This document shows positions 1 to 8,696 of a DNA stretch of 64,000 bases, piece by piece. The notes beneath the pieces are model-generated. The model was not told where the DNA came from. It ran no database searches and saw only the letters and a program-made list of their open reading frames with translations. The stretch's first letter is position 1; each line of letters opens with the position of its first letter. The DNA is from DAIQNV01 sp038748775 (GTDB lineage: Bacteria > Planctomycetota > Phycisphaerae > Phycisphaerales > UBA1924), in NCBI GenBank assembly GCA_038748775.1, contig JBCDIT010000003.1:124001-188000 (forward strand), in the 5' to 3' direction. A program made the translations under genes and the position numbers.

Positions 1-734
1 TTGCTGAGCATGGGCCCAAAGTCTGTGAGGGCACCGACCCCCAGGAAGATCAGCGGCGGGTAGAAGCCGGCGAGGCCGACGCCGGCGAAGAGCCACCAGA
101 AGACCGAGGCGTTGGTGGGGTCCTGTTTTTCGAGCGACCAGAGCACCGGATACCGCCCGTCACCGGTTGGCTCGAGCGCGGCGACGTGTCGACCGTTGCC
201 CGCGTGATAGATCGCAGGAGCGAACTCGCCGGCCCAGTGCGGCGAGAACTTTGGCGTGAGAAACTGATGCGTGTTGACAACGATCGCGTCGTTTTGGCTG
301 ACCAAGCGCTGACCCTCCAGCGGATCATCGATCTTTCGCACGACTTGGAGCGGGATGAATTCCCAGCTTTGTTCGTGAAACAGCCGACCGAGAACTTCGT
401 CGTTCGTCCTTTCTCGCCAAGCCATCGCTTCGGCGAGTTGCTCGTCCGACAGCCCGGAATTCCGCCAGTCCGTGTCTGCAACATCGACCTCGTAGTACGC
501 CAAATCCTCCTCACTCACCGGCCCGTCGTACACGCCGAGCGGAAGCTTGCTCGCGTCGTACGGCACGTTGCCGATCAGGATGCCGAAGCCGATTGGCACG
601 AGCAGCAACGGCTCAAAGTTCTTCTTGATCGCGAGAAAGATAAAGAGCAGGCCGACGAGGATCATCACCCCGTTGGTCCAATGGAACTGACCGAAGCCGG
701 TCTCGTTCAGATAATTGGTGATGGTCTCAAGCAT
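1..734 (-). CDS. oadB: Sodium-translocating decarboxylase beta subunit, N-terminal part (runs off left edge)
   Basis: Only the first 244 codons are inside the window. The family is the membrane carboxybiotin decarboxylase (OadB/GcdB/MmdB) that couples decarboxylation to Na+ export. Visible are a first membrane helix at about residues 22-37, then EPLLLVPIGFGILIGN at 41-56, and near the window edge YPPLIFLGVGALTDFGP, which is a hallmark of the family. Between the last two lies an unusually long hydrophilic stretch of about 140 residues (roughly 60-205). In the characterised relatives I know these two motifs sit much closer together. The ATG at 732-734 is preceded by GAAGAGG. The biotin carrier lies 157 bp upstream on the same strand, which supports a decarboxylase/carboxyltransferase complex. 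I see no gene in the gap 735-891. Confidence 0.85.
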   Translation of the reverse strand, partial: MLETITNYLNETGFGQFHWTNGVMILVGLLFIFLAIKKNFEPLLLVPIGFGILIGNVPYDASKLPLGVYDGPVSEEDLAYYEVDVADTDWRNSGLSDEQLAEAMAWRERTNDEVLGRLFHEQSWEFIPLQVVRKIDDPLEGQRLVSQNDAIVVNTHQFLTPKFSPHWAGEFAPAIYHAGNGRHVAALEPTGDGRYPVLWSLEKQDPTNASVFWWLFAGVGLAGFYPPLIFLGVGALTDFGPMLS

Positions 735-891
735 CGGTGGCCTCTTCGAGCCCTGAGCGTGAGCGACGGGCCGGGGTGGCTTGCGGGGGTGTTCGGGGAG
801 TCGCGCCCAACCATCGATTTGTGCGTTGGCCGCTGTCGGCCAGCCGCTGGCCGGCCCCTCGCTCACGCGCAGGGCCCGCGCGGGTCATCCA

Positions 892-1260
892 CTAGCTGAA
901 CTTCACCAACGCCTGGCCCGCCTTGACCGAGTCGCCGGCCGCGACCATGACTTCGGTGACGGTGCCATCGCCCGGGGCCGTGACGGCCGATTCCATCTTC
1001 ATCGCTTCGAGCACGAGCAAGGTGTCGTCGGTCTTCACCGAATCGCCGGGGGCGACGGCCACCCGAACCACCGTGCCGGCCAGTGGGCTGGGAAGGTCGC
1101 CGGTGGCGGCGGGTCCGGACGCATCTCCGGCGGTGGCCGGTGCCGTAGCCACAGGAGCCCCAACCGGGGCCGCGACTGGGGCCGCGACTGGGGCCGCCTG
1201 ATCGAGCATTTCGACTTCCACGTCGTAGGTCTTGCCCTCGACCGTGATCCGCATTCGCAT
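892..1260 (-). CDS. Biotin/lipoyl attachment (biotin carboxyl carrier) protein
   Basis: 122 residues. The C-terminal half is a biotinyl domain with the attachment motif EAMKME and the target lysine at residue 88. The N-terminus (MRMRITVEGKTYDVEVE) is a short beta hairpin, followed by an Ala-Pro-Val repeat linker (about 22-45) typical of swinging-arm carriers of sodium-pump decarboxylases and acyl-CoA carboxylases. I chose the ATG at 1258-1260 because GGAGGGG sits five bases upstream. An earlier in-frame start would add 13 unlikely residues. It is the upstream partner of the beta subunit that begins at 734. The carboxyltransferase subunit is not in the window. Confidence 0.88.
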   Translation of the reverse strand: MRMRITVEGKTYDVEVEMLDQAAPVAAPVAAPVGAPVATAPATAGDASGPAATGDLPSPLAGTVVRVAVAPGDSVKTDDTLLVLEAMKMESAVTAPGDGTVTEVMVAAGDSVKAGQALVKFS

Positions 1261-1511
1261 GCTCACCCCTCCGAAGTCCGCCGCGCCGGTCTTTATCATT
1301 CCACCTATTCAGGCGGTATTTGCCGCGATCCGAGAAAGCCGACCTCAACGTCGTTCATTGAGACTACCGAGCGGCGCCTCTGGGGGCCAACAGCCCCCGG
1401 ACTCGCTTATAGGCCAATGCGCAGGCTCGTTGACCGAGCTTGGAATCCCTCCTAGCGTTGCAGCCCTTCCGGGCGGCCCTGGGGCCCGCCCACGCACACG
1501 GAGCCTGAAGC

Positions 1512-1709
1512 ATGCTTCCCGCCCAGCGACAGAGCCACGGCCGCACCCGCCGCCGCCGTGCCCACGACAGCCTGAAGTCTCTCACGGTCACCCTCGATCC
1601 CCTGAGCGGCATGCCTAAGCAGCACCACCGGGCCTGCAAGGACTCGGGGTACGTCCGCGCCGGTCTTCGGATCAGCGTGCCCAAGCTCGGCATCAACGCC
1701 GACGGCTGA
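1512..1709 (+). CDS. rpmF: 50S ribosomal protein bL32, form lacking most zinc-site cysteines
   Basis: 65 residues matching bL32 in length and layout: a basic N-terminus with RTRRRRAHDSLK, then the central segment and the C-terminal GY. In zinc-binding bL32 this region has two CxxC pairs. Here the first pair reads DPLSG and the second CKDSG, so only one of four cysteines remains, which points to a zinc-independent form. CGGAG precedes the ATG at 1512. The position immediately upstream of plsX is the classical rpmF-plsX-fab order and strongly supports the call. Between 1261 and 1511 I see no gene; a DUF177 (yceD) gene often found here is absent. Confidence 0.82.
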   Translation: MLPAQRQSHGRTRRRRAHDSLKSLTVTLDPLSGMPKQHHRACKDSGYVRAGLRISVPKLGINADG

Positions 1710-1782
1710 CCCAGCCTCGTCTCAAGACCAAATCACGTTGAGCGTGTCGCACGCTCCGTGAGCCCAATGGAGTTCGTTCCAC

Positions 1783-2814
1783 ATGCGGATCGGCGTCGAT
1801 GTCATGGGCGGGGACCATGCCCCCGACGAGATCCTCAAGGGTTGTCTCGAAGCGCTCGAGTTGCTTTCGCCGGATGACACGCTCGTGCTCATCGGTCCCG
1901 AGGGTGAGATTCGAGAGCACGTCTCCGAGCGAGGGATCGACGACCCCCGCATCGAGATCGCCCACGCGCCCGACGCGATCGGTATGGACGAATCGCCGGC
2001 GATGGCGGTGCGGTCCAAGGTCGAATCGTCCATCGTGAAGATGATGATCCTCGGCTCGCAGAAGGCCGAAAAGGCGGGCGGGACGCGCTGCGACGTGGTG
2101 CTCAGCGCCGGGAACACCGGCGCGTGCGTCGCCGGGAGCATCATGCACATGAAGCGGCTCCCGGGCGTCCACCGGCCGGGGATCGCGGTCACCGTCCCCG
2201 CGTTCCACGGCCCCGTTGTGCTCTGCGACGCCGGCGCCAACACCGAGCCTAAGGGCACCCATCTCTGGCAATACGGCGTGATGGCCGAGGTCTACGCGAA
2301 GCAATTGCTCGGGATCGCTGAGCCTCGCGTCGCGCTTATGAACATCGGCTCGGAAGAGGCCAAGGGTTCGGACCTGGTCAAGCAGGCCCGAGACCTGCTC
2401 AAGGCGACGCCGGACCTCAACTTCATCGGGTACGTCGAGGGCCGCGACTTCTTCGCTGGTCACGCCGACGTGATCATCACCGACGGGTTCGTGGGGAACA
2501 CGATCCTGAAAATGGCCGAGGGGATGGCCAAGAGCCTCTTCCAGGCCATCGCGGAAGAGATCGTTGCGACCGACCCGGAACTCGCCCTGCAGTTCGAGCC
2601 GGTCGTGAAATCGATCTACAAGAAGAACGATTACCACGAGTACGGCGGCGCCCCGCTGCTCGGAGTCAACGGCGCGATGATGATCGCCCACGGTTCGAGC
2701 GAGGCACGGTCGATCCGTGCCGCGATCCGCGCAAGCCGCGAGTTTGTCAGCCACCGCGTCAACGAGCACATCGTCGAGCGGCTCGGCCAGCTCGAAACGG
2801 TCGAGGCAAGCTGA
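1783..2814 (+). CDS. plsX: Phosphate acyltransferase PlsX
   Basis: 343 residues, the usual PlsX length. PlsX makes acyl-phosphate from acyl-ACP for the PlsY route of phospholipid synthesis and acts at the cytoplasmic membrane. The start MRIGVDVMGGDHAP is diagnostic, and SAGNTGACVAGS and the GFVGNTILKMAEG segment are the conserved substrate-site regions. ATGGAG lies upstream of the ATG. It sits 73 bp after rpmF and about 97 bp before fabH on the same strand, so the genes are probably co-transcribed. Confidence 0.96.
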   Translation: MRIGVDVMGGDHAPDEILKGCLEALELLSPDDTLVLIGPEGEIREHVSERGIDDPRIEIAHAPDAIGMDESPAMAVRSKVESSIVKMMILGSQKAEKAGGTRCDVVLSAGNTGACVAGSIMHMKRLPGVHRPGIAVTVPAFHGPVVLCDAGANTEPKGTHLWQYGVMAEVYAKQLLGIAEPRVALMNIGSEEAKGSDLVKQARDLLKATPDLNFIGYVEGRDFFAGHADVIITDGFVGNTILKMAEGMAKSLFQAIAEEIVATDPELALQFEPVVKSIYKKNDYHEYGGAPLLGVNGAMMIAHGSSEARSIRAAIRASREFVSHRVNEHIVERLGQLETVEAS

Positions 2815-2911
2815 GGCGCCCAGCGTCCGAGCCTCGCCCGGGATTTGAGCCCCAACCCGCTCTAGACTTCACACTTGCGGCCCCCGGCGACCGGGGGCCC
2901 GGAGGTCGATT

Positions 2912-3934
2912 ATGCCCGCCCTGCCCGGTGCCAACGTCGGTGTCCGCATCGCCGCCACCGCTCGCTACCTGCCCGAACGCGTCCTGTCGAACGCCGACCT
3001 CGAGAAGGTCATGGATACCTCCGACGAGTGGATCGTTCAGCGCACAGGGGTGAAGGAACGACGGATCGCCGCGGATGACGAGAACGTCGTCACGATGGCC
3101 GCCGACGCGCTCGCCCCGGCGCTCGACGCGGCCGGCGTCGAACTCGGTGAACTCGACCTGCTCATCCTCGCGACCGTGGGCGCGCCGATGACGTGCCCGA
3201 GCGCCGCGTGCCAAGTGCTCGGGCGGCTCTCAGAGTCCAGCGGCCCCACCACCGCTGGGGCGTTTGATCTCACCGCCGCGTGCTCGGGCTTCGTGTATGG
3301 GCTCAACATCGCCCACGACATGATCCGTGGTGGTGCGTACAAGAACATCGCGGTCGTCGGCGCCGAGCAGCTCAGCAACACCCAGGAATATTCGACGCGA
3401 GGCCGCGGCACCGCCATCATCTTCGGCGACGGCGCCGGCGCCGCGGTCCTTCGCGCGACCGACGACACGAGCAAGGGCGTCGTCGCTCAGTCGATGCACT
3501 CCAACGGATCGCGTTGGCACGACCTGTTCATACCGCTCCGCGATAGCGACTACCCGGAAGGCGTCGAGCAGGGCGAACTCCCGCACGGCCTCATGCGCAT
3601 GAACGGGCGGGGTGTCTTCAAGTTCGCCGTGGGCACGTTCTCCGATCTCATCGCCCAGACACTCGAGAAAGCCGGCGTCGCGGCCGACGAGGTCGACCAC
3701 TTCATCTGCCACCAATCCAACGTGCGCATCCTTGAAGCGGCCCGCGACCGGTTCGGGATCCCCGAGCACAAGATGCCGATGAACATCGGTGAGATCGGCA
3801 ACACGTCCGCGGCCTCGGTCCCGATCCTTTTCGACGGGCTCAGCGCTTCGGGCAAAGTCGAAGACGGCCAGAAAGTCATGTTCGTCGCCTTCGGCGGCGG
3901 CCTGACCTGGACCAGCAGCCTCTGGCAGTTCTGA
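2912..3934 (+). CDS. fabH: Beta-ketoacyl-ACP synthase III
   Basis: 340 residues. Initiates type II fatty-acid synthesis by condensing acetyl-CoA with malonyl-ACP. The catalytic triad is readable: Cys124 in LTAACSGF, His267 in ICHQSN and Asn297 in NIGEIGNTSAAS. DEWIVQRTGVKERRIA near the N-terminus is a typical FabH signature. A short GC-rich gap with GGAGGTCG just upstream of the start supplies the ribosome binding site. Second gene of the fab cluster after plsX. Confidence 0.96.
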   Translation: MPALPGANVGVRIAATARYLPERVLSNADLEKVMDTSDEWIVQRTGVKERRIAADDENVVTMAADALAPALDAAGVELGELDLLILATVGAPMTCPSAACQVLGRLSESSGPTTAGAFDLTAACSGFVYGLNIAHDMIRGGAYKNIAVVGAEQLSNTQEYSTRGRGTAIIFGDGAGAAVLRATDDTSKGVVAQSMHSNGSRWHDLFIPLRDSDYPEGVEQGELPHGLMRMNGRGVFKFAVGTFSDLIAQTLEKAGVAADEVDHFICHQSNVRILEAARDRFGIPEHKMPMNIGEIGNTSAASVPILFDGLSASGKVEDGQKVMFVAFGGGLTWTSSLWQF

Positions 3935-4014
3935 TTCGATTGCTCCGGACATCCGTTCGGGCCCCCGCTCGCGCGGCGCGAACAGATGGTGGATGCCTTC
4001 ACGCCCCTCGGGTG

Positions 4015-4036
4015 TAGTTCAGGAATTTTTGAACTA
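4015..4036 (+). other. Short hairpin with T-rich loop after fabH
   Basis: TAGTTCA and TGAACTA form a perfect 7-bp stem around an 8-base loop. It lies in the 225-bp gap between fabH and the hydrolase gene and may act in termination or processing. There is no U-run after the stem, so a simple intrinsic terminator is doubtful. Nothing else recognisable is in 3935-4159. Confidence 0.3.
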
Positions 4037-4159
4037 TGCGGAATCACCCGGTGTTGCCTGGGTGTTCATCTGTCCAGATCGCTTGTTCAAGAACGACTGA
4101 ACGAGTAACGCTGACCACCACAAGGGCCCACGAAGGGACCGAAACGAAAGGAAATCGCC

Positions 4160-5140
4160 GTGCGATTCGCCCACGCTGTTTCTGCGCTTGCGCTCGCCGC
4201 CGGACTGACCGCCAGCGCCACCGCCCAAACCAAGCACCTTGAGATCCCCGAGAGCCGCGCGGCGGCGGCTCCCAGCACCGTGCTGCACAAGACCGTCAAC
4301 GTCGACGGGCTCAAGATCTTCTATCGCGAAGCGGGCGAACGCTCGAACCCGACGATCCTGCTCCTTCACGGCTTCCCGACATCGAGCCACATGTTCCGAG
4401 ATCTGATCCCGCTGCTCGCGGACGACTTCCATGTCGTCGCCCCGGACTTCCCGGGTTACGGAGAAAGCTCCGCCCCGGCGCACACCGAATGGGACTACAC
4501 GTTCGACAACCTTGCAGAGGTCATCGAAGGGTTCACCGACAAGGTGCGGCTCACCCGTTACTCGATCTATCTCATGGACTACGGAGCCCCAGTTGGGTAC
4601 CGCCTCGCGACGGCCCGCCCGAGCCGCGTACAGGCCCTGATCGTGCAGAACGGGAACGCCTACGACGAAGGCCTCGACAACGCCTTCTGGGAACCGATCA
4701 AGCGATACTGGGCCGATCCGTCGGTTGACAATCGCGACGCGCTGCGCTTCGCACTCGAACTCGACGTGACCAAGTGGCAGTTCACCCACGGCGTCCGCAA
4801 CGTCGAGGCGATCAGTCCCGACAACTGGAACCACGTGCAGCCCAAGCTCGACCGCCCGGGCAACAAGGAGATCCAGCTCGATCTGTTCCTCGATTACGGG
4901 TCGAACCCGCCGCTGTACCCCGAGTGGCAGCAGTACTTCCGTGACCGCCAGCCGCCGACCCTGATCGTGTGGGGCAAGAACGACCAGATCTTCCCCGCCG
5001 ACGGCGCGTACCCCTACCTCCTCGACCTGACCGACATCGACTTCCATCTCTTCGACACCGGCCACTTCGCCCTCGACGAGGACTCCGAGCCGATCGCCGA
5101 CGCGATCAAGCGGTTCGTCCTGCCCCGATTCGGTCGCTGA
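4160..5140 (+). CDS. Secreted alpha/beta hydrolase (haloalkane dehalogenase / epoxide hydrolase type)
   Basis: 326 residues starting from GTG with AAAGGAA upstream. A signal peptide (residues 1-22, ending ATAQ) precedes an alpha/beta-hydrolase domain. Motifs are the oxyanion-hole region LLLHGFPTSS (68-77), a nucleophile elbow LMDYGAP with Asp140 instead of Ser, Asp275 in WGKND, and His302 in DTGHFAL. An aspartate nucleophile is characteristic of dehalogenases and epoxide hydrolases; the substrate cannot be told. The gene interrupts the fab cluster between fabH and fabD, with its own 225-bp upstream region, so it may be an insertion rather than a functional member. Confidence 0.85.
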   Translation: MRFAHAVSALALAAGLTASATAQTKHLEIPESRAAAAPSTVLHKTVNVDGLKIFYREAGERSNPTILLLHGFPTSSHMFRDLIPLLADDFHVVAPDFPGYGESSAPAHTEWDYTFDNLAEVIEGFTDKVRLTRYSIYLMDYGAPVGYRLATARPSRVQALIVQNGNAYDEGLDNAFWEPIKRYWADPSVDNRDALRFALELDVTKWQFTHGVRNVEAISPDNWNHVQPKLDRPGNKEIQLDLFLDYGSNPPLYPEWQQYFRDRQPPTLIVWGKNDQIFPADGAYPYLLDLTDIDFHLFDTGHFALDEDSEPIADAIKRFVLPRFGR

Positions 5141-5255
5141 ACCGCAACGCCTCGATCCGACTCCCCTTGTGCTGACGGACGCCCGCTGTTTCCCGCCGGG
5201 CGTCTGTCGCTTTCGCAGTCGTTGTTTTCCCGGGCGCTGGGCGTACCATCGCCCC

Positions 5256-6248
5256 ATGAGTGAACCTTTGACGCTTCTCTGCCCCGGACAAGGGGCTCAG
5301 GCACTGGGCATGGGCAAGGCCTGGGCGGAGGCCCACCCCGAAGCCCGGGCGATCTTCGATCGAGCCGACGCCTGCCTCGCCCAATTCGCGAGCACGCTCG
5401 GCCCCGACTCGGCGCTCGACAAGCCGCTGTCGGAGCTGTGCTTCGCCGGCCCGGTCGAGAGCCTGAACCGGACCGATGTCTCGCAGCCGGCGATCTACAC
5501 GACCTCGGTCGCGTGCTGGCACGCGGTCTGTGCCATCTCCGGCCACGCGCCCGACGAAGCCCCGATCTTCGCGACCGCCGGACTCAGCTTGGGCGAGTAC
5601 ACGGCGCTGCACCTGGCCGGGGCGTTCGGGTTTGAGGAAGGACTCAAGCTCGTCGCGCTCCGCGGCCGCGCGATGCAGGACGCCGCCCTCGCGACGCCCA
5701 GTTCGATGGTCGCGTTGATCGGGGCCGATGAAGCGAGCGCGACCGACCTGTGCGAGCGCGTGCTCGAGCGTCTGTCAGACGCGGACGCTTCCGAACGGGT
5801 GATGGTGCCGGCGAACTTCAACGCCCCGGGCCAGGTGGTCGTTTCGGGGTCGGCCCGCGCGTGCGACGAAGCAGAGCAGGTGGCGGGCGAGATCAGCATC
5901 CGGGCGACGCGGCTCAAGACAGCTGGTGCTTTCCACAGCCCGCTGATGGCCCCAGCGGCCGAACGGCTGGACGCGGCCCTCGCCGAAACCGAGGTCAGCG
6001 TTCCCCGGTGCACCGTTCTGAGCAACGTGACCGGCGAGCCCCACGACGGGGGCGACCCCGCCTCGATCCGCACGCGGCTCGTCGAGCAGCTCACCAGCCC
6101 GGTACGCTGGGAGACGTGCGCCCGCTGGCTCGCGTCGAACGACGCCGCGGCGCCGTACGAACTCGCCCCTGGCAAGGTTCTTGCCGGGCTGATGCGTCGG
6201 ATCGACAAGACCCTGAAGGTGACGACCCATGACACGCCGTCGAGCTGA
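5256..6248 (+). CDS. fabD: Malonyl-CoA:ACP transacylase
   Basis: 330 residues from the ATG at 5256; the longer reading frame upstream lacks family similarity. Transfers malonyl groups to ACP for chain elongation. The start LLCPGQGAQALGMG, the nucleophile elbow GLSLGEYTAL with Ser111, and His227 in AGAFHSPLM identify the family. The last 20 bases overlap the following lipoprotein gene, which suggests translational coupling. Confidence 0.95.
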   Translation: MSEPLTLLCPGQGAQALGMGKAWAEAHPEARAIFDRADACLAQFASTLGPDSALDKPLSELCFAGPVESLNRTDVSQPAIYTTSVACWHAVCAISGHAPDEAPIFATAGLSLGEYTALHLAGAFGFEEGLKLVALRGRAMQDAALATPSSMVALIGADEASATDLCERVLERLSDADASERVMVPANFNAPGQVVVSGSARACDEAEQVAGEISIRATRLKTAGAFHSPLMAPAAERLDAALAETEVSVPRCTVLSNVTGEPHDGGDPASIRTRLVEQLTSPVRWETCARWLASNDAAAPYELAPGKVLAGLMRRIDKTLKVTTHDTPSS

Positions 6249-7266
6249 ACTGAATTCGTGGATTTCTCTCGGGTCCGTCGCGTCCGCGACGTTCGGTGTG
6301 TTCGCTCTCGGGGGCTGCCAAGAGGAAGCCCCCCCGCCCCCACCGCCGCCGCCGGCGAGGGTCGATCGCACGCCGGAAGCACCGGTCGCGGCGAAGCGGC
6401 TCAACCCCGACAGCTTGCTCGAGACGCTCGAGGCCGACCCGAAGCTCAGCTTCGCCCAGGTCGCGGCGCCGTACGACTACACGCTCGGTGAGGCGATCGT
6501 GAACTTCGCGACCGCGATCGTCCAAGGCGACGAGCTGGCGATGGGCGACTTGCTCGACCCGACCGGGCAGGCGGTGCTCGATGATCTGGCCGCCACCGGT
6601 GAGATCTTCGACGTTGCCGACACCTCGGAGAGTATCCGCGTCGTCTACCTCGACCAGACGCCCGACGCGTCGTCGACCGCCAACAGCGCACGCTTCGTCT
6701 TCGCGATCAAGGATCCGGACGGCGCCTACGTGGTCGGGTGGGACGGCGTGAAGAACGGCGAGAACTGGACCTTCGCGGCGTTCGAGGTCACCAAGGACTA
6801 CCGCTCTTCAACTGAGGCGTGGGACTCGGACTCGTCGACGGACTTCCGCCCTGCGGCCGGTGCCCAGGCGTCACGAGGCGGGTTCGCGCCGCCGCCCGGC
6901 GTGAACCCCGTTGCCGAGCTCGAGAAGAACCCGGGCATCGCGTACTTCGCCATCGAGATGACAGCCGAACTCGTGAACATCGTCGGGGCTCCGCTCGACA
7001 AGGCCCAGATCATCTCCCTCACGGCAACGCAACTCGGTATCGAAGAGTCTCGGCTCCAAGAGCTGATCGACGAAGGCAGCGAGGTCATCGCCAACGGTGA
7101 TCACCCCGACCCCGCAGTCATCGGCGGCTTCGTCCTGGCCGGCCGGCTCATGGCGGCCGAGTCCGGGGCCACCATCGAAGACAACCAGATCGTCGAGGCG
7201 ATCGCCAAGGTGCTCGGGATCAGCCAGAACGAGGCGCTCGAGTACTTCGAGCAGGCCAAGCCTTAA
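6229..7266 (+). CDS. Predicted lipoprotein of unknown function
   Basis: 345 residues. The N-terminus has a basic region, a hydrophobic core and a lipobox FALGGC with the lipidated Cys at residue 30. A run of eight prolines follows, as expected for a flexible linker from the membrane. The rest is acidic, with a central region (about 75-200) of a secreted, NTF2-like or DUF-type character and a helical C-terminus rich in Glu and Ile. I do not recognise a family. It overlaps fabD by 20 bp and ends 72 bp before fabG, so it is embedded in the fatty-acid operon, possibly as a passenger gene. Confidence 0.75.
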   Translation: MTRRRAELNSWISLGSVASATFGVFALGGCQEEAPPPPPPPPARVDRTPEAPVAAKRLNPDSLLETLEADPKLSFAQVAAPYDYTLGEAIVNFATAIVQGDELAMGDLLDPTGQAVLDDLAATGEIFDVADTSESIRVVYLDQTPDASSTANSARFVFAIKDPDGAYVVGWDGVKNGENWTFAAFEVTKDYRSSTEAWDSDSSTDFRPAAGAQASRGGFAPPPGVNPVAELEKNPGIAYFAIEMTAELVNIVGAPLDKAQIISLTATQLGIEESRLQELIDEGSEVIANGDHPDPAVIGGFVLAGRLMAAESGATIEDNQIVEAIAKVLGISQNEALEYFEQAKP

Positions 7267-7338
7267 GGCTGTTCGAGGTCCCCGGCCCGCCTCAACGAAT
7301 CCCGTTCGCGGCACACCACTTTCGCTAGGAGTTTCAAT

Positions 7339-8079
7339 ATGTCCGAGTCTCGTGTCGCGTTCGTCACGGGCGCCAGCCGCGGCATCGGCCGCGCGATCGC
7401 CAAACGTCTCGCTTCCGACGGCAAGCTCGTGGTGCTCGCTTCGCGTTCCGAGGGCCCTCTGAACGATCTGAAGCACGAGATCGAAGAGAGCGGGGGCAAC
7501 GCGGTCGTCTGCGCTGTCGACGTCGGCGATGGCGCGGCGCTCGCCAAGGCGATCGAAACCACCGCAGAAGAACAGGGGCGCCTCGACATCTTGGTCAACA
7601 ACGCCGGCATCACGCGCGACAACCTGATCCTGCGGATGAGCGACGAGGAGTTCGACGAGGTGATGCGTGTGAACACGCGGTCCGCGTTCGTCGCGTGCCG
7701 CGCCGCGGCCCGCCCGATGATGCGTGGACGCTTCGGCCGGATCATCAACATCGCGAGCACGTCCGGCTTGGTCGGCAACTCGGGCCAGGCCAACTACGCG
7801 GCCAGCAAGGCGGCCTTGACCGGGCTCACCAAGACCATCGCACGCGAACTGGGCACCAAGGGCATCACCGCCAACGTGGTCGCCCCGGGCTTCGTCAAGA
7901 CCGACATGACCGCGAACCTGCCCGAGACGGTGATCGACTCGGTCAAGAAGATGATCGCCACCAAGGACGTCGGCGAGCCGGAGGACATCGCGGCCTTGGT
8001 TGCGTTCTTGGCGAGTGATGAGTCGGGGTACGTCACCGGTCAGACGATCGCGGCGGATGGTGGCATGACGATGTGCTGA
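7339..8079 (+). CDS. fabG: 3-oxoacyl-ACP reductase
   Basis: 246 residues, standard length. NADPH-dependent reduction of 3-oxoacyl-ACP. The nucleotide-binding motif GASRGIGRA (11-19), NNAG (87-90), Ser140, Tyr153 and Lys157 in NYAASKAAL are present, as is the C-terminal GGMTMC. TAGGAG precedes the ATG. It is the last gene of the cluster; acpP, which usually follows fabG, is not found in the downstream gap. Confidence 0.95.
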   Translation: MSESRVAFVTGASRGIGRAIAKRLASDGKLVVLASRSEGPLNDLKHEIEESGGNAVVCAVDVGDGAALAKAIETTAEEQGRLDILVNNAGITRDNLILRMSDEEFDEVMRVNTRSAFVACRAAARPMMRGRFGRIINIASTSGLVGNSGQANYAASKAALTGLTKTIARELGTKGITANVVAPGFVKTDMTANLPETVIDSVKKMIATKDVGEPEDIAALVAFLASDESGYVTGQTIAADGGMTMC

Positions 8080-8130
8080 GGGCTCCCTCGGGCGCGACGA
8101 TCGGCTGATGCTATTCGCCTTCGTCCAGAG

Positions 8131-8154
8131 CAGGCATGATCGCTCCGTAGCGGC
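8131..8154 (+). repeat. Dispersed intergenic repeat, copy A
   Basis: The core GATCGCTCCGTAGCGGC is shared exactly with copies at 34736 and 38055; over 24 bases this copy differs at two positions. The core CGCT-CCGT-AGCG can fold as a 4-bp stem with a tetraloop. It lies 52 bases after the fabG stop, in the same orientation as the gene, as do the other two copies. Confidence 0.7.
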
Positions 8155-8210
8155 AGTTTGTTCCGTGGCGTCCATTTCGGGTCGTGGTTCGTTTGGTCTC
8201 AGGCGACGAA

Positions 8211-8359
8211 CAACGAGCCCGCAGCGCGAGCAAGGGATCTCCTCCGCCTCCATTTCTCTGGTCCCTTGGTTTCTCCTACGCGATCGAGTAACGGAGGACC
8301 GCGAGGCGAGGAAGAACGCTCCGCTCGGGACGTCCCTTGCTCGCGCTGCGGGCTCGTTG
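8211..8359. repeat. Perfect 27-bp inverted repeat with 95-bp spacer
   Basis: Left arm 8211-8237 begins CAACGAGCCCGCAGC and right arm 8333-8359 is its exact reverse complement, ending GGGCTCGTTG. A transcript across it would form a very stable long stem. The arm sequence resembles the 'TCCCTTGCTCGCGCT' intergenic elements that are common in planctomycetes. No coding sequence lies between the arms. Confidence 0.75.
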
Positions 8360-8556
8360 ATATGAGGACGCTCTCAGACTCGGTACGTCACCCGCTACGA
8401 GTTCACTGCAGCCGATCGAACCATCGCTTTGATCCCGATGGTGTGTCGCTTCTGCGAAGCGGTGAGAGCCCGCGTTTGGCGTGCCGTGGGTTGACGAACT
8501 GAAGGCCAGAAAGCCCCGCGATCGGAGAGACACAGAGATCTTTTGGCGCGATGGTT

Positions 8557-8583
8557 CGTGGTCTTCGCTTCGCTCAGACCACG
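8557..8583. repeat. 8-bp perfect hairpin
   Basis: CGTGGTCT pairs with AGACCACG around an 11-base loop. It lies 114 bases beyond the stop of the minus-strand debranching enzyme gene and may help end one of the two convergent transcripts. There is no U-run. Confidence 0.4.
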
Positions 8584-8696
8584 GCACCCCAAGTCAATCA
8601 TCCTCGGAAACGAGAATCGAGATCGCAGCGATCCACTCATCCGACACGTTGCGCCACCTGCTTCGAAGTAGGGCAAGAGACCGAGCACTTTCGCGA

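Larger units (their letters stand above)
8080..8696. other. 617-bp gene-free gap with multiple hairpins and repeats
   Basis: This stretch lies between convergent fabG and the debranching enzyme gene. I see no protein with family features on either strand. It holds one copy of a dispersed 24-bp repeat (8131-8154), a perfect 27-bp inverted repeat (8211-8237 with 8333-8359), a smaller CGCTTC/GAAGCG hairpin near 8450 and a further hairpin at 8557-8583. The composition is that of repeat-rich planctomycete intergenic DNA. Confidence 0.6.

Noticed and set aside
4015..4036. Standard intrinsic terminator after fabH
   Set aside because: The T residues are in the loop, not after the stem; recorded only as a hairpin.
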